From Planctomycetaceae bacterium (GTDB lineage: Bacteria; Planctomycetota; Planctomycetia; Planctomycetales; Planctomycetaceae): 64,000 bases of DNA. Under the pieces are notes generated by a model. The model saw only the letters and a program-made list of their open reading frames with translations. It was not told the DNA's origin and ran no database searches. Shown piece by piece: positions 8,076 through 17,565 of the stretch. The position numbers and the translations under genes were made by a program. Positions within the stretch are counted from its first letter, which is position 1. Each line of letters starts with the position of its first letter. The stretch lies in assembly GCA_028284145.1 (NCBI GenBank), contig JANQSH010000109.1, positions 1 through 64,000 on the forward strand. The letters run 5' to 3'.

Positions 8076-8786
8076 CGTGCTGATTACCCCTGGAATGATT
8101 GTGATGACTCGCATTTGAAGCGAGATCAAAACGCCTCCCGGTTCGCTCGACAGCGGAATACAAGAGACTTTCGTGCCGCGAATGACGTATGTTGTTATTC
8201 TATCGCGGCTTCGTGCGAAATTCCAAGGGGCAAATGCGAATTCTTTTCCCTCTGCAAGTTAAGGCGTTTGCAGCCATTTTGCGGGAAGAGCATCGATCTG
8301 ATCGCATGACTGGGACGGATTTCGTGAGGGACGTCGAATCGTCTTTGAGTTTTCTCACTGCGGGAAACAGAAGATCTGCGCATGAAAAAACGGCCGCAGG
8401 CGATAGAGATGCGTGGTTGGGTTATGCTTTGCACAAACAAAACAAAAAACTGCCGCCTGCGACCGAATGAAAGAGTGTACTCTAACTCGCTGTGATTACA
8501 ATCGTGTGAGAAGTTGGGGGGCAATCGATAATGCGAAAAAAGAGTCGAATTGAACCGGTCATGGTGTGAGAGCGCCCGGTGCTGCCGGAAGCCTCTGTGC
8601 GGTGGGAAGCGAGACTTGACGACTGCCAAAGCCAGTTTGTAACGGTTATGACTGTGCAATCGGTGTTGTCGGTTATGGGGACCATATTTCCATCAGTTAT
8701 CCGATTCCTGTACGCGGTTCAGATGCAACTGGCACTTGTCGATCCGCCAATCGAACGAGTTCTTCCGTCGTCTTGCATCGTGCAGT
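8076..8786. other. Intergenic stretch, no gene found
   Basis: About 710 bases between the divergent-side start of the zinc-ribbon gene and the end of ispD. Open frames here (for example 8195-8659 on the minus strand) read as composition-driven shadows rich in His, Arg and Ser with no domain. I see no tRNA, SRP RNA or module A-D repeat. Confidence 0.5.
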
Positions 8787-9530
8787 TCAAAGCCCAAACG
8801 GGTCTTCATCCTTGAACGGATGCAATGCTCGGAGGCTTTTCGGTTTTGGCAGGGCATCAAGCAGAGCTTCAGCCATACGAAAGTCGTCGCCAGTCGTGAT
8901 TTTGATATTCATCGGAGAGCCAGGGACGATCGATACGGGATGCCCGAATTGTTCCAACAGGCAGGCTTCATCCGTCGCGTTGATTTCGCCACGTTGAGCA
9001 TAGGCATCCAGCAGTAATTGCCGCATGAAGACCTGTGGCGTTTGTGCCATCCAAATCTCTTCGCGCGGCACAGTTTCGATAATCTGGTGCTGTTCATTAA
9101 TCCGTTTGAGCGTTGCTGTCACAGGAACGGCGGGAATTGCGGCGTTGGTCCTGGTTGCCGCCTCAAAAATCCTGTCAATCCATTCATTGACGAGCAGAGG
9201 TCGTGCCGCGTCGTGAATCGCCACAAACTCAATGTCGCTACGAACTCGAGCCAGGGCGTTTTGCACTGTGTCGGCACGTTCGTTTCCACCTTCGACGATT
9301 TCCACATCCATAAATGCCAGGTTTGGACGGAATTTGTCTTTGAACCATTCCATATCGTCCGGAGAAACGGCAACTAATGTCTGGGCGACATCGTCTCGAT
9401 TGACGAACAATTCGGCGGACCGCAACCAGACGGCGCGCCCCTTCAACTCCACGAATGGTTTTTTGCGATGGTTTTTTGTGAACCGGGTACTCTTTCCGGC
9501 AGCGGCGATGATCACGGCGAATTGAGCCAC
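8787..9530 (-). CDS. ispD: 2-C-methyl-D-erythritol 4-phosphate cytidylyltransferase
   Basis: A 247-residue enzyme that joins MEP and CTP to form CDP-methylerythritol, the third step of the non-mevalonate isoprenoid pathway. The N-terminus FAVIIAAAGKSTRF is the nucleotide-binding loop; VEGGNERADTVQNAL, FVAIHDAARPLL, AQTPQVFM, ATDEACLLEQFG and NIKITTGDDFRMAEALL are all IspD signatures. The start is a GTG at 9530, with GGAG eight bases upstream. The short C-terminal extension after the DDFRMAEALL block is not conserved. No ispF gene follows here, although the two are often adjacent in other bacteria. Confidence 0.96.
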   Translation of the reverse strand: MAQFAVIIAAAGKSTRFTKNHRKKPFVELKGRAVWLRSAELFVNRDDVAQTLVAVSPDDMEWFKDKFRPNLAFMDVEIVEGGNERADTVQNALARVRSDIEFVAIHDAARPLLVNEWIDRIFEAATRTNAAIPAVPVTATLKRINEQHQIIETVPREEIWMAQTPQVFMRQLLLDAYAQRGEINATDEACLLEQFGHPVSIVPGSPMNIKITTGDDFRMAEALLDALPKPKSLRALHPFKDEDPFGL

Positions 9531-9918
9531 GGCGGTTTCTCCTCTGGATTTTCAAGATTTTGCGCCATTGATGTTGCGGAAGAGCATCATTTCAAGCCGG
9601 TTGATGTTGACAAAACCCATCGATGTCGAGGGTGTGCGACAGAGTGTTAATTGGTTGCGTTGATGTAATGGCTGGAACCATCAGATGTTAGGTCTTGTCT
9701 GTTTCAAACGTTGTACGTTCTGGCATTCCATTTGTTCAAGTTGGTAACGTCAGATCGATGTTCAGGCTCAAGGTGTCACCTGAAGGCGTTGTGATCACGC
9801 TGATGCAACACCATGCGATGAACAGTTGGATTAACGATATCAATCGAATTGCGGTTGGCAAGTTGAGACGCTTGTTTTGCCGGTCACGGAATGACGAAAA
9901 ATGGAATGCGGGTGTCCC
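9531..9918. other. Intergenic stretch, no gene found
   Basis: A gap of about 390 bases between divergent ispD and the sigma-54 activator gene. It must hold both promoters. I see no convincing -35/-10 pair, no -24/-12 site and no repeat module. Confidence 0.45.
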
Positions 9919-11376
9919 ATGCCGAAACCTCTGGTCGTTGTTCTCACTCCTCGAACGGATATCCGAGACGAGATTGAGATGACATTTGAAGATGTCTACG
10001 ACTTTTTGAGTTGCTCGACAATACAAGACGTGTTGGAGCAAATTGACGATCGACGACCGGACCTGATGATTGTGGACGTCTGCAACATCGCTGGCGGTGG
10101 TCATCCCGAGCAGCAATTCCTCGAAGCTGTACAGACCACGCTGCCGACAACGAGCATCATTCTTTTGACGAACGAGAACTGCCCGGAACCGCTGGAACGA
10201 TTTGCCGTCTGCTCATCCATAAAACAGATTCGTGACCCCCTGAATGCGCAGTCTGTCGCAGAGGCGATTCGCGAAACATTTCAAATCGGCGAGGAACCGA
10301 CGACTGACGAACCGGTCGATCCGCAGCAATCGAACGATTCAAAGGAGGCTCGTTCACTTGCGCCCTCTCCTTCCATCTCAGAGTCAGCCGTTGTCCTCAA
10401 CGGCATCACGCGTCGGTTTGAAACCAACACCGTTCATCTCAAGCGGATGTTGTCTGATCTGGAAGTTGCCGCCGCGCACGATGTCACGATCCTTCTCATT
10501 GGCGAAACGGGGGCAGGGAAGACATTTCTATCGAGTCTGATTCATGAAGTTTCACCGCGACGTAACGAACCCTTCTTGCATGTCGCCTGTGGCGCATTGC
10601 CGGCTGAATTGATTGAATCGGAACTGTTTGGTCATTCCAAGGGAGCCTTCACAAGTGCTCACGCGGACAAAGAAGGGAAGTTTGTCGCTGCCGGACAGGG
10701 GACAGTTCTGCTGGATGAAATCGACGTGCTGGGACCGGAGCAGCAGGTCAAGCTGTTGCGAGTCATCGAAACCGGAGAGTTCGAGCCGGTCGGTTCCAAC
10801 CAAACAATTCGGAGTCAGGCACGGCTGGTTGTGGCAAGTAACCTGGACCTGCAGCCATTGGTCGAACAGGGACGGTTTCGCCCCGACCTCTACTACCGGT
10901 TGAATATGCTGAAATTCGAGATCCCCCCCTTGCGGCAGCGAAAGCCGGACATCATTCCGCTGGCAAAAATTTTCATCGAGAAACTTGCCAGAAAGCACGA
11001 CGTCGAGATTTCCTTCATCGAAGACGGACTATTTGATGCATTGGTCGCCTACCCCTGGCCGGGCAATGTTCGCGAACTCGAAAACGTCATTCAGCGGGCC
11101 GTGATTTTTTGTCGCGATGGCCGATTGACCGCCGCACAACTGCCGTCGCACATCCTCTCGGGAACGGCAGGCCCGACCAATGACCCCTCGATCAGTCTGT
11201 CCTCTGGCCCTTCGGGAAGTGGCAGTCTGGAAAATCAGATCTCACTGACTGAGAAAGACATCATCGAACAGGCGCTATTCAAGAATAATTTCAGCCGAAC
11301 CAATACGGCAAAAGAACTCGGCATCAGTCGAGTGACGTTGTACAACAAAATGAAGAAGTACAACATGTCGAAGTGA
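9919..11376 (+). CDS. Sigma-54-dependent transcriptional activator, NtrC type
   Basis: A 485-residue bacterial enhancer-binding protein. Residues 1-125 resemble a receiver domain: the phospho-acceptor aspartate is present in LMIVDVCN and a lysine in SIKQIRDP, but the N-terminal acidic pair is missing (VVLTPRTDIR), so it may not be phosphorylated. The AAA+ domain (about 155-395) has Walker A GETGAGKT, the sigma-54 contact loop GAFTSA (usual form GAFTGA), Walker B TVLLDEID and the RPDLYYRLN and YPWPGNVRELENVIQRA motifs. A Fis-type helix-turn-helix closes the protein (about 445-482, NTAKELGISRVTLYNKMKK). The ATG at 9919 is preferred to one at 9901. No sensor kinase gene is adjacent; targets are unknown. 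Confidence 0.93.
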   Translation: MPKPLVVVLTPRTDIRDEIEMTFEDVYDFLSCSTIQDVLEQIDDRRPDLMIVDVCNIAGGGHPEQQFLEAVQTTLPTTSIILLTNENCPEPLERFAVCSSIKQIRDPLNAQSVAEAIRETFQIGEEPTTDEPVDPQQSNDSKEARSLAPSPSISESAVVLNGITRRFETNTVHLKRMLSDLEVAAAHDVTILLIGETGAGKTFLSSLIHEVSPRRNEPFLHVACGALPAELIESELFGHSKGAFTSAHADKEGKFVAAGQGTVLLDEIDVLGPEQQVKLLRVIETGEFEPVGSNQTIRSQARLVVASNLDLQPLVEQGRFRPDLYYRLNMLKFEIPPLRQRKPDIIPLAKIFIEKLARKHDVEISFIEDGLFDALVAYPWPGNVRELENVIQRAVIFCRDGRLTAAQLPSHILSGTAGPTNDPSISLSSGPSGSGSLENQISLTEKDIIEQALFKNNFSRTNTAKELGISRVTLYNKMKKYNMSK

Positions 11377-11394
11377 CGTGCGAAATTGCAGCGG

Positions 11395-14300
11395 TCAATC
11401 TGTCTTCCCGGATTCGAGGTTGTCCAATTCGGCTGCCTGCTTTTCCGCTTCGTCCAATGCACTTTTGATCATCTTGCGCGTGTCCGCTGCGCCACCCATG
11501 TAATGTGGCAGCAACCGTTCGCGGTACGAATCGAGCGGACGCAGCAGGGTCTGCTTCAAATAGTGATGTCGGACCGCCCAATGCCGGGTCAGTGGCGGCT
11601 CCTGTTGCGCGAGTTGTTCCATTTTCCTGAATGCCGCTTCGACTGCTGCAATGCTCTTCTCGATGTCGTTGAGAACCACGCGTGAAGGAGCAGTCCGTGA
11701 TGGCCCGCGATTTCGCCAGCGGGTCTGCAGCAACTGCAACATCGCGTTGAGGTGATCCCAGCGATCCAGTCGTGAAACGTCCGTCAGGTCATCGTTACAC
11801 AAAAGATGAATCGCGTTGATGAGATTCCGAACCGAGCGACTTTGTGGTGAACTGAAATAGGCGGTGTGCAGGCGATGCCACAATTCCCGCCGGGCCTGTT
11901 GTTGCACGGTGACTGCTGGATGATCTCCTTCGTCAGTTTGACTGGATGCCAATGCCACCTGATCATCCTCCGTCTCCATCGTAGCCGTATTCAAACTGGA
12001 ATCGTCGATCTCCGATATTTCATCTTCTAATGCCCGAACTCTCATCCGGCGAAGGGAAGCCGCGGCTTCCTCGTGCAGGAAATAACTCACGAGTGGATCA
12101 TACGGGTGCGAAAACTCCGAAAGTGTGTTGATCGCGTTGAGATCGGCTCGGCGTGATTTCGTGACTTTCGACAATGCAGTGAAGTAATCCATCCGCCGTC
12201 GGTCGTCTGGATGGATATACGGTGCGTCAGTTCCCAACCCAACCTGGCGAATTCGGTTCTTTCGCATCAGCGTCCGGGGGTGATCGGTCAATTGCTCCCG
12301 TACCGATTTGCGGTAGACCCAGTATTGATCCGGATATTCGGTCAACAGTTTTTGCTGGCCTGCGACTTCGCCAATTCGCTGCAGGATCTCCGGCCGATTC
12401 CCTTCTTCACCCAACCAGACCAGCAGGCTTTCCGCATGCGGTCCCAAAACTTCGGTCCGTTCTCCACTCTTCGCACCCCATCGCAGCATTTCTCCCGGTA
12501 ATTGGTAGGCCAGGTACAAATTCCCGCAAGTGTTCGTGAAGATCGACCCGTTTGCCGGTTGTTGTTCAAGCAGTTTGGGGCCATACAGCGGCAGATTAAG
12601 CGGCACGCACCAGTCCCAACCGATTTGAGCAAGTTGACTGCGCACCTGTGGCGATTGCAGACGCGAGGTCAGATCGCCCCGGCAGAGGCCACGTTCGGAA
12701 TTCGTTGCCAACAGCAGAACCTGACCCGGTACTGGTTCGATCGCCGCGACATGCTGGAACACGCTTCGAGATGTGTTGAGTAGATTCACCAACGGTTTGG
12801 GGCCGAAGTCAGTCAGATCGACCCGCTGACAAAACAGGCCTGATTTGTTGAGCTGAGCCGCAACATTTGCGTAGAACTCCTGCGTCAGGCAGGATGACGT
12901 GCCTGCAATACCGGGCAGTCCCGGCTGCGATATGATGACATCAAACTGATTGTCATGGTTTCTCGTGGCCCACGAGAGTGGAGCAACACGACTGACAACG
13001 CGCGAGTCGCGCAATGGGTTTTCATCCGCATCCTGCCAGAGTTGGTCTGCAATCACATCGAAATGCCGGGGCGATTCAACAACACATGTGATGGATTGCG
13101 TTGGGAAGGCGGTCGTGCATTTCAATCCCACGCCGCCGCTTAAACCAATCAGAAGGACATTGCGCGGAGCTTTATGCAATGCTAACGGAATCAGCGCAGG
13201 CAACATTTCCGAAGCCGGGGCAGGGCAGATCTCCGGCGAAGCGCTCACACTTCCCACCGGCACACCATTAAGCTTAACCTGTCGCTGGACGCCGTTGCGT
13301 CGCCAAAACGTCAGCGTCCCGACACTGCTGTCAATCGCACGCTCGAATCGGCTTTCATCCAATGCGGTCAGCCATTCTGAATCGACGTCGAGACGGGCAG
13401 CAACAAACACCTGCGTTGAGAACAACAACCGACTTGGCAACTTGCGGGAAAAAGTCTGCAAAAACGGAGTCACGACGATGAACAGCATCCCCGCTGTCGT
13501 AACTGCCATCGTCAGTTTTCTCGCTTGCCAGGCGAACCTGATCGAAGGCCAGTTCAAAGCCAAAAGACTCAACGCCGCAATGAGAGCCATTATCACACCA
13601 GCGAGGAAAAAGGCTTCCAGCAGAATTGTTGCGCTGACGAGGAAGCCAGGCAGTGTTAGCCCCAGGGCAAACAACGGAAATGCGAACCAGTGCAGGATAC
13701 GCTGGTTTTGGGAAGCCTCGATGTCACCTGGCTGACGGGGATTCAGCAAACCCAGCAGCGTTCCCAACGCTGCACCTGAAGGCAGCAATACCAGCATGGG
13801 CAGTGCGGATCGGCACAATATCTGCCACGTGACCAAAGAAACATTGGCATTTACCGTCAGTGTGATTCCGATGAGGCTTTCATATCCGATCAGCAAAACG
13901 CAAAAAGCAATCGCTGCCCCAAACAACGACCATCCAGCAATCGCGGTTTTCTTTTCCGTTGTGCAATTTCCCCGAAGCAGACGATATCCGATGACAACAC
14001 CCAACAGCAGTCCGGCGACGTCTGCCATCAGTTGCGGGATTGTTTCGATCATCAGTTGTGCGAGTAACCTTCGGGTCGCGAAAGTCAGAACACCGACGGC
14101 AAACAGACCGACGAGCAATCCCAGCTTCCCCTTCCAGTCGAACACTCGAATAAAATCATCATTGAGGGAGGCTGCTTCATTCGATCCCGCACTATGACGG
14201 AATCGCGTGAATGATGGTAGAACGCCAGGAAGCGTGCAACCGGAAATGGCGAGGAAGCGCAGAACATCGCCCCCCCATATCGGCCCCAGAAAGGCAGCAC

Positions 14301-14817
14301 CGCCCCACAATCCAAAAGCGATGCCAGCCGTCCAATACACAATTGACGATTTGGCACTCGTAGCCAGCTGGCTTTGTTGCCGTGAAATGATCACGACAGC
14401 CATAAGCGGGACGATCAGCAACCCGAACGCAATCAAAAATGAGATTGCGAATCGTACGAATCCGAATGAGAGTGTCTCGAGTGTGAACAGCGAGGGGACT
14501 GTCATCAGCCCCTGCATGATCCAGGGAGACAAAACGCCCCACACCACGAGTGTCATCCAGCCTCCCAATCGAACCCAATGTTCTTTATATGAACAAAACG
14601 AGCGAGCCACGATCTGGCCAATTGACACCCCGAAGGCACTGGCCATCACCAGCGATGACATCACGACCGGCGACGTTCCATTGTGGGCGATAAACTGCAA
14701 CAGGAACTGCAGCAACAACAGGCCGAGACAAAACCCTGCAAGGCTGACAGGCAGGACATACTCAATTGCATTATACCCGTGGCGAAGTAAACGGTCTTTT
14801 GATATTGGTTTACGCAT
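11395..14817 (-). CDS. Large membrane protein with spermidine-synthase-like domain
   Basis: An 1140-residue protein. About the first 470 residues contain a dozen or more hydrophobic spans (for example VLPVSLAGFCLGLLLLQFLL and GMLFIVVTPFLQ). Residues about 550-720 resemble the Rossmann-like spermidine synthase fold: NVLLIGLSGGVGLKC where the SAM/dcSAM loop would be, and FDVIISQPGLPG where the acceptor site would be. The usual acidic catalytic residues are not obvious. The last 400 residues are mostly helical and charged, with no recognised domain. The ATG at 14817 starts MRKPISKDRLL; the open frame continues upstream to 14958. A shorter paralogue is at 45132-47333. Real aminopropyltransferase activity is doubtful. 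It converges on the sigma-54 activator gene, 18 bases apart. Confidence 0.8.
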   Translation of the reverse strand: MRKPISKDRLLRHGYNAIEYVLPVSLAGFCLGLLLLQFLLQFIAHNGTSPVVMSSLVMASAFGVSIGQIVARSFCSYKEHWVRLGGWMTLVVWGVLSPWIMQGLMTVPSLFTLETLSFGFVRFAISFLIAFGLLIVPLMAVVIISRQQSQLATSAKSSIVYWTAGIAFGLWGGAAFLGPIWGGDVLRFLAISGCTLPGVLPSFTRFRHSAGSNEAASLNDDFIRVFDWKGKLGLLVGLFAVGVLTFATRRLLAQLMIETIPQLMADVAGLLLGVVIGYRLLRGNCTTEKKTAIAGWSLFGAAIAFCVLLIGYESLIGITLTVNANVSLVTWQILCRSALPMLVLLPSGAALGTLLGLLNPRQPGDIEASQNQRILHWFAFPLFALGLTLPGFLVSATILLEAFFLAGVIMALIAALSLLALNWPSIRFAWQARKLTMAVTTAGMLFIVVTPFLQTFSRKLPSRLLFSTQVFVAARLDVDSEWLTALDESRFERAIDSSVGTLTFWRRNGVQRQVKLNGVPVGSVSASPEICPAPASEMLPALIPLALHKAPRNVLLIGLSGGVGLKCTTAFPTQSITCVVESPRHFDVIADQLWQDADENPLRDSRVVSRVAPLSWATRNHDNQFDVIISQPGLPGIAGTSSCLTQEFYANVAAQLNKSGLFCQRVDLTDFGPKPLVNLLNTSRSVFQHVAAIEPVPGQVLLLATNSERGLCRGDLTSRLQSPQVRSQLAQIGWDWCVPLNLPLYGPKLLEQQPANGSIFTNTCGNLYLAYQLPGEMLRWGAKSGERTEVLGPHAESLLVWLGEEGNRPEILQRIGEVAGQQKLLTEYPDQYWVYRKSVREQLTDHPRTLMRKNRIRQVGLGTDAPYIHPDDRRRMDYFTALSKVTKSRRADLNAINTLSEFSHPYDPLVSYFLHEEAAASLRRMRVRALEDEISEIDDSSLNTATMETEDDQVALASSQTDEGDHPAVTVQQQARRELWHRLHTAYFSSPQSRSVRNLINAIHLLCNDDLTDVSRLDRWDHLNAMLQLLQTRWRNRGPSRTAPSRVVLNDIEKSIAAVEAAFRKMEQLAQQEPPLTRHWAVRHHYLKQTLLRPLDSYRERLLPHYMGGAADTRKMIKSALDEAEKQAAELDNLESGKTD

Positions 14818-15248
14818 AGTGTTGTCGTCTGCGGAAAGGGAGCGCCGAGCGCGGAAAATTGCGGCGTTTTTTAGTCGATCGGCGGATTTTGCCGCAAGAT
14901 CATTCTGGCAGGCGACGAATGAAAGGAGGGCCGGGTACCAGCCGTTCCGTTCGATCACATGGGCTTTTTTAGCAGTACGTCATCAATGAAGACCGGGCGA
15001 TTCCCCTCAATTCGCGCGTGCCGGAAGAGGCACTCATGGCCCAACCGCTCGGAACGGTGCTCCACGCCGCCAAACGACTGACATCAATTATTGGCAAAGA
15101 TGATTATTGGCAAAGATAAAAAATATCGTCATTGTGGGGCGGGGACCGATGGGGCAATTGCTGTGCCTCACGTTGCAGACATCTGGTGCAAGGAAGGTGG
15201 CCATCAATTTCCCGGCTGGCAAATCAAACGCAGAAAGCTGAAACAATC
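14818..15248. other. Intergenic stretch between divergent genes
   Basis: About 430 bases between the membrane protein gene and the DUF456 gene. Open frames are short and run through from the real genes. No module repeat or RNA gene is visible. Confidence 0.4.
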
Positions 15249-15806
15249 GTGGATTACTGGTGGCTTTATTACGTCTGGGCCTCGTTGCTCGTGCTGTTCA
15301 ATGGCGTGGCGTGGTGTCTGAATCTGTTCGGTATTCCGGGTAATTGGATCATGGTTCTGGCGGCGGCGATCTTCATTCTGATTTTCCCGGTGAGTGAAGA
15401 GCCGGGAATGAGCTGGTGGTTTGTCGGAGCCGCGTTAGTGCTGTCGGGTCTGGCGGAACTGGTGGAATTCGTTTCCGGAGCAGCAGGAGCCGCCAAAAAA
15501 GGGGGCAGCCGGCGTGGCCTCGTCCTGGCGGTAGTGGGGACAATGCTCGGCAGCATTGCCGGTGCGATTCTGCTCTCGGCCGTTGTTCCGGTTGTGGGAA
15601 CGGTGGTTGGCGCAGTCGGCGGCGGTGCATCAGGAGCGTTCGGAGGGACTTATCTCGGCGAAGCCTGGAAAGGCCGAACGACCGAGGAAAGTCTGAATGT
15701 GAGTAAAGCCGCGCTGATTGGTCGGTTGCTGGGCACGGTTGGCAAACTGGCTATCGGCGCGATTGTATTCGTCGTGATTGCGATCGATGCGTTTTTTGAT
15801 TTTTGA
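15249..15806 (+). CDS. DUF456 family membrane protein
   Basis: A 185-residue inner-membrane protein with four to five spans. The layout WWLYYVWASLLVLFNGVAWCLNLFGIPGNWIMVLAAAI (span 1-2), FVGAALVLSGLAELVEFVSG, then a glycine-rich region (GTMLGSIAGAILLS, GTVVGAVGGGASGAFGG) and a final span matches the DUF456 family, whose glycine zippers suggest membrane-embedded helices. The function is unknown. I place the start at the GTG at 15249 (VDYWWLYY); the frame is open to a TTG at 15132, but that extension reads as noise. Confidence 0.82.
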   Translation: MDYWWLYYVWASLLVLFNGVAWCLNLFGIPGNWIMVLAAAIFILIFPVSEEPGMSWWFVGAALVLSGLAELVEFVSGAAGAAKKGGSRRGLVLAVVGTMLGSIAGAILLSAVVPVVGTVVGAVGGGASGAFGGTYLGEAWKGRTTEESLNVSKAALIGRLLGTVGKLAIGAIVFVVIAIDAFFDF

Positions 15807-15909
15807 AGTTGATGATTGAGGAGAAGCACTGACAAAACGCTCTTGTCCGGGTGCCGAAGGCACAAGCACGGGCAAGATATTCGTGGCACCTGAAACCCCT
15901 GTTCTTTTT

Positions 15910-15957
15910 TCGAGCGTCACAGTATTCGAGCATCGCAGTATTCGAGCGTCACAGTAG
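15910..15957 (+). repeat. Three tandem 16-bp repeats
   Basis: Units at 15910-15925, 15926-15941 and 15942-15957, each close to TCGAGCGTCACAGTAT; the second has two changes and the third one. They lie in the gap between the DUF456 gene and the methyltransferase gene. Confidence 0.8.
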
Positions 15958-15973
15958 CGGTTGGCAAATATCT

Positions 15974-16009
15974 GATGCTTTGCTCTGAATCAAGATGCTT
16001 TGCTCTGAA
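15974..16009 (+). repeat. Direct repeat of 16 bp, period 20
   Basis: GATGCTTTGCTCTGAA occurs at 15974-15989 and again, identical, at 15994-16009. It lies 16 bases after the tandem repeat at 15910-15957, but the unit is different. Confidence 0.75.
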
Positions 16010-16212
16010 CAAACTGTCGTTCCGACGGGCTCTGCTGCACGATGCAGGTATGGTCCTCAAAAACGCTCCCGTGAGATTCATAATCACGCGAATGCAGACC
16101 TCACCTTGACGGCTGTAAGGCAACCCGGTAGATCATGGTATAGAGGTTATCGGATTCGTTTTCCCCAGTAATGCCCCACCCACCAGCAATCACCGCGTTT
16201 TTGAGGAATCTC

Positions 16213-17454
16213 ATGTTGTCCAGCCGGCTTCGTAATGTCGCCACCCCCTTATTGGTCGTTGTTCTCTGTGTTGCCTCTGCAAAGACAGCCTTTGTGCAAA
16301 CTCCGACCGAACAACGATTTACCGTGCTGCGGAATCAGATGGTTGATGAGAATATCGTCCGCGAGGGAGTGACAAATCCGCGTGTCGTCAAGGCGATGCG
16401 GACGATCCCCCGACATGAGTTCGTGCCGCCTGATTTGCGATACAAAGCTTACCTCGATTCGGCCTTGCCGATCGGCGGAAAACAGACAATTTCGCCACCG
16501 TTTATTGTGGCGTACATGACAGAGGTCATCGATCCGCAGCCGACAGATCGCGTGCTGGAAATTGGTACCGGCAGCGGGTATCAGGCTGCCGTTCTCTCTC
16601 CGCTGGCGAAGGAGGTCTACTCGATCGAAATTGTACCGGAGTTGGGCAGGACCGCCGCCACCCGGTTACAGCGTTTGGGGTATCGAAACGTGAAGACCAA
16701 AGTCGGCGACGGCTACAAAGGCTGGGAGGAATATGCACCGTTCGACAAGATCATTGTTACTTGCTCGCCCGAAAAAGTGCCCGACCCGCTGATCGAGCAA
16801 CTCAAAGAGGGTGGGAGAATGATCATCCCTTTGGGCGAGCGATATCAGCAGGTGTTTCACACGTATGAAAAGAAGAACGGTGAACTTGTTCAGAAGCGAT
16901 TGATTCCCACCATGTTCGTGCCGATGACGGGCATTTCCGAAGCGAAGCGTGAAGTCCTGCCGAACAATTCCAAACCAGAGATTGTCAACGGCAGTTTTGA
17001 GTTGGATAAGAACAACGATAACCGGACCGATCATTGGTATTATCAACGACAGGTTTCGCTCAATGCCAGTGACGTGAAGGATGGTGAATATGCGGTGCAA
17101 TTCGACAACGCCGACCCGACGCGATTGTCGCAGATGTTGCAGGGAATAGGGGTGGATGGCTCCAAGGTAGGGTCATTGCGAGTCAGTCTGTGGGTGAAAG
17201 GTTACAACGCGATGCCGAATCTCAAGGCGTTGGAAAAACCCTCGTTGATGATCCACTTCTTTGATAAGGATCGCCGTTCAGTCGGCACGCGGGCGATTGG
17301 TCCCTGGCTTGGCACGTTTCAGTGGACGCGAGTCTCCTCAACGCTGCAGGTACCGCCCAACGCAAATGAGGCGGTCATTCGAATCGGATTGAATGGTTCG
17401 ACCGGACGACTGTTGGTAGATGGCATAAAAATGACGCCGATTCCACGTCGTTAG
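16213..17454 (+). CDS. Exported protein-L-isoaspartate O-methyltransferase with C-terminal beta-sandwich-like domain
   Basis: A 413-residue protein. Residues 1-30 look like a signal peptide (RNVATPLLVVVLCVASAKTAFVQ). Residues about 35-240 are a PIMT domain: MVDENIVREGVTNPRVVKAM, PRHEFVPPDLRY, the SAM-binding loop VLEIGTGSGYQAAVLS, and FDKIIVTCSPEKVP. The enzyme methylates isoaspartyl residues to start their repair. Residues about 260-413 (IVNGSFELDKNNDNRTDHWYY to the end) resemble a carbohydrate-binding-module type beta-sandwich. The ATG at 16213 has GAGG just upstream. Methyl transfer outside the cytoplasm would need SAM there, which is a puzzle. The TAG stop is part of a module B repeat. 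Confidence 0.9.
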   Translation: MLSSRLRNVATPLLVVVLCVASAKTAFVQTPTEQRFTVLRNQMVDENIVREGVTNPRVVKAMRTIPRHEFVPPDLRYKAYLDSALPIGGKQTISPPFIVAYMTEVIDPQPTDRVLEIGTGSGYQAAVLSPLAKEVYSIEIVPELGRTAATRLQRLGYRNVKTKVGDGYKGWEEYAPFDKIIVTCSPEKVPDPLIEQLKEGGRMIIPLGERYQQVFHTYEKKNGELVQKRLIPTMFVPMTGISEAKREVLPNNSKPEIVNGSFELDKNNDNRTDHWYYQRQVSLNASDVKDGEYAVQFDNADPTRLSQMLQGIGVDGSKVGSLRVSLWVKGYNAMPNLKALEKPSLMIHFFDKDRRSVGTRAIGPWLGTFQWTRVSSTLQVPPNANEAVIRIGLNGSTGRLLVDGIKMTPIPRR

Positions 17455-17553
17455 AGCGCATTACGCTTTTTCGTGCCGCGATGGGCACCGTTCGGCCTGC
17501 AAACACAGGCTCTCACGAGCCAGAGACGTCACACGAAAAGGTAAACTGCTCCA
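17452..17553 (-). repeat. Module B, 102 bp
   Basis: It starts with TAGAGCGCATTACGCT, whose first three bases are the stop codon of the methyltransferase gene. It ends GGTAAACTGCTCCA, 12 bases before the TTG start of the ygfZ-like gene. The whole gap between the two genes is thus essentially this one element. Confidence 0.85.
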
Positions 17554-17565
17554 GGGAGCGTTTCA

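Noticed and set aside
8195-8659. A 154-residue minus-strand frame in an intergenic stretch
   Set aside because: No ribosome-binding site, no domain, and a His/Arg/Ser-rich composition unlike real proteins here.
12950-13735. A 261-residue plus-strand frame
   Set aside because: It is opposite the large membrane protein with clear hydrophobic spans; no ribosome-binding site or domain.
15910-15957. CRISPR-like array
   Set aside because: The three 16-bp units follow each other without spacers, and no cas gene is present.
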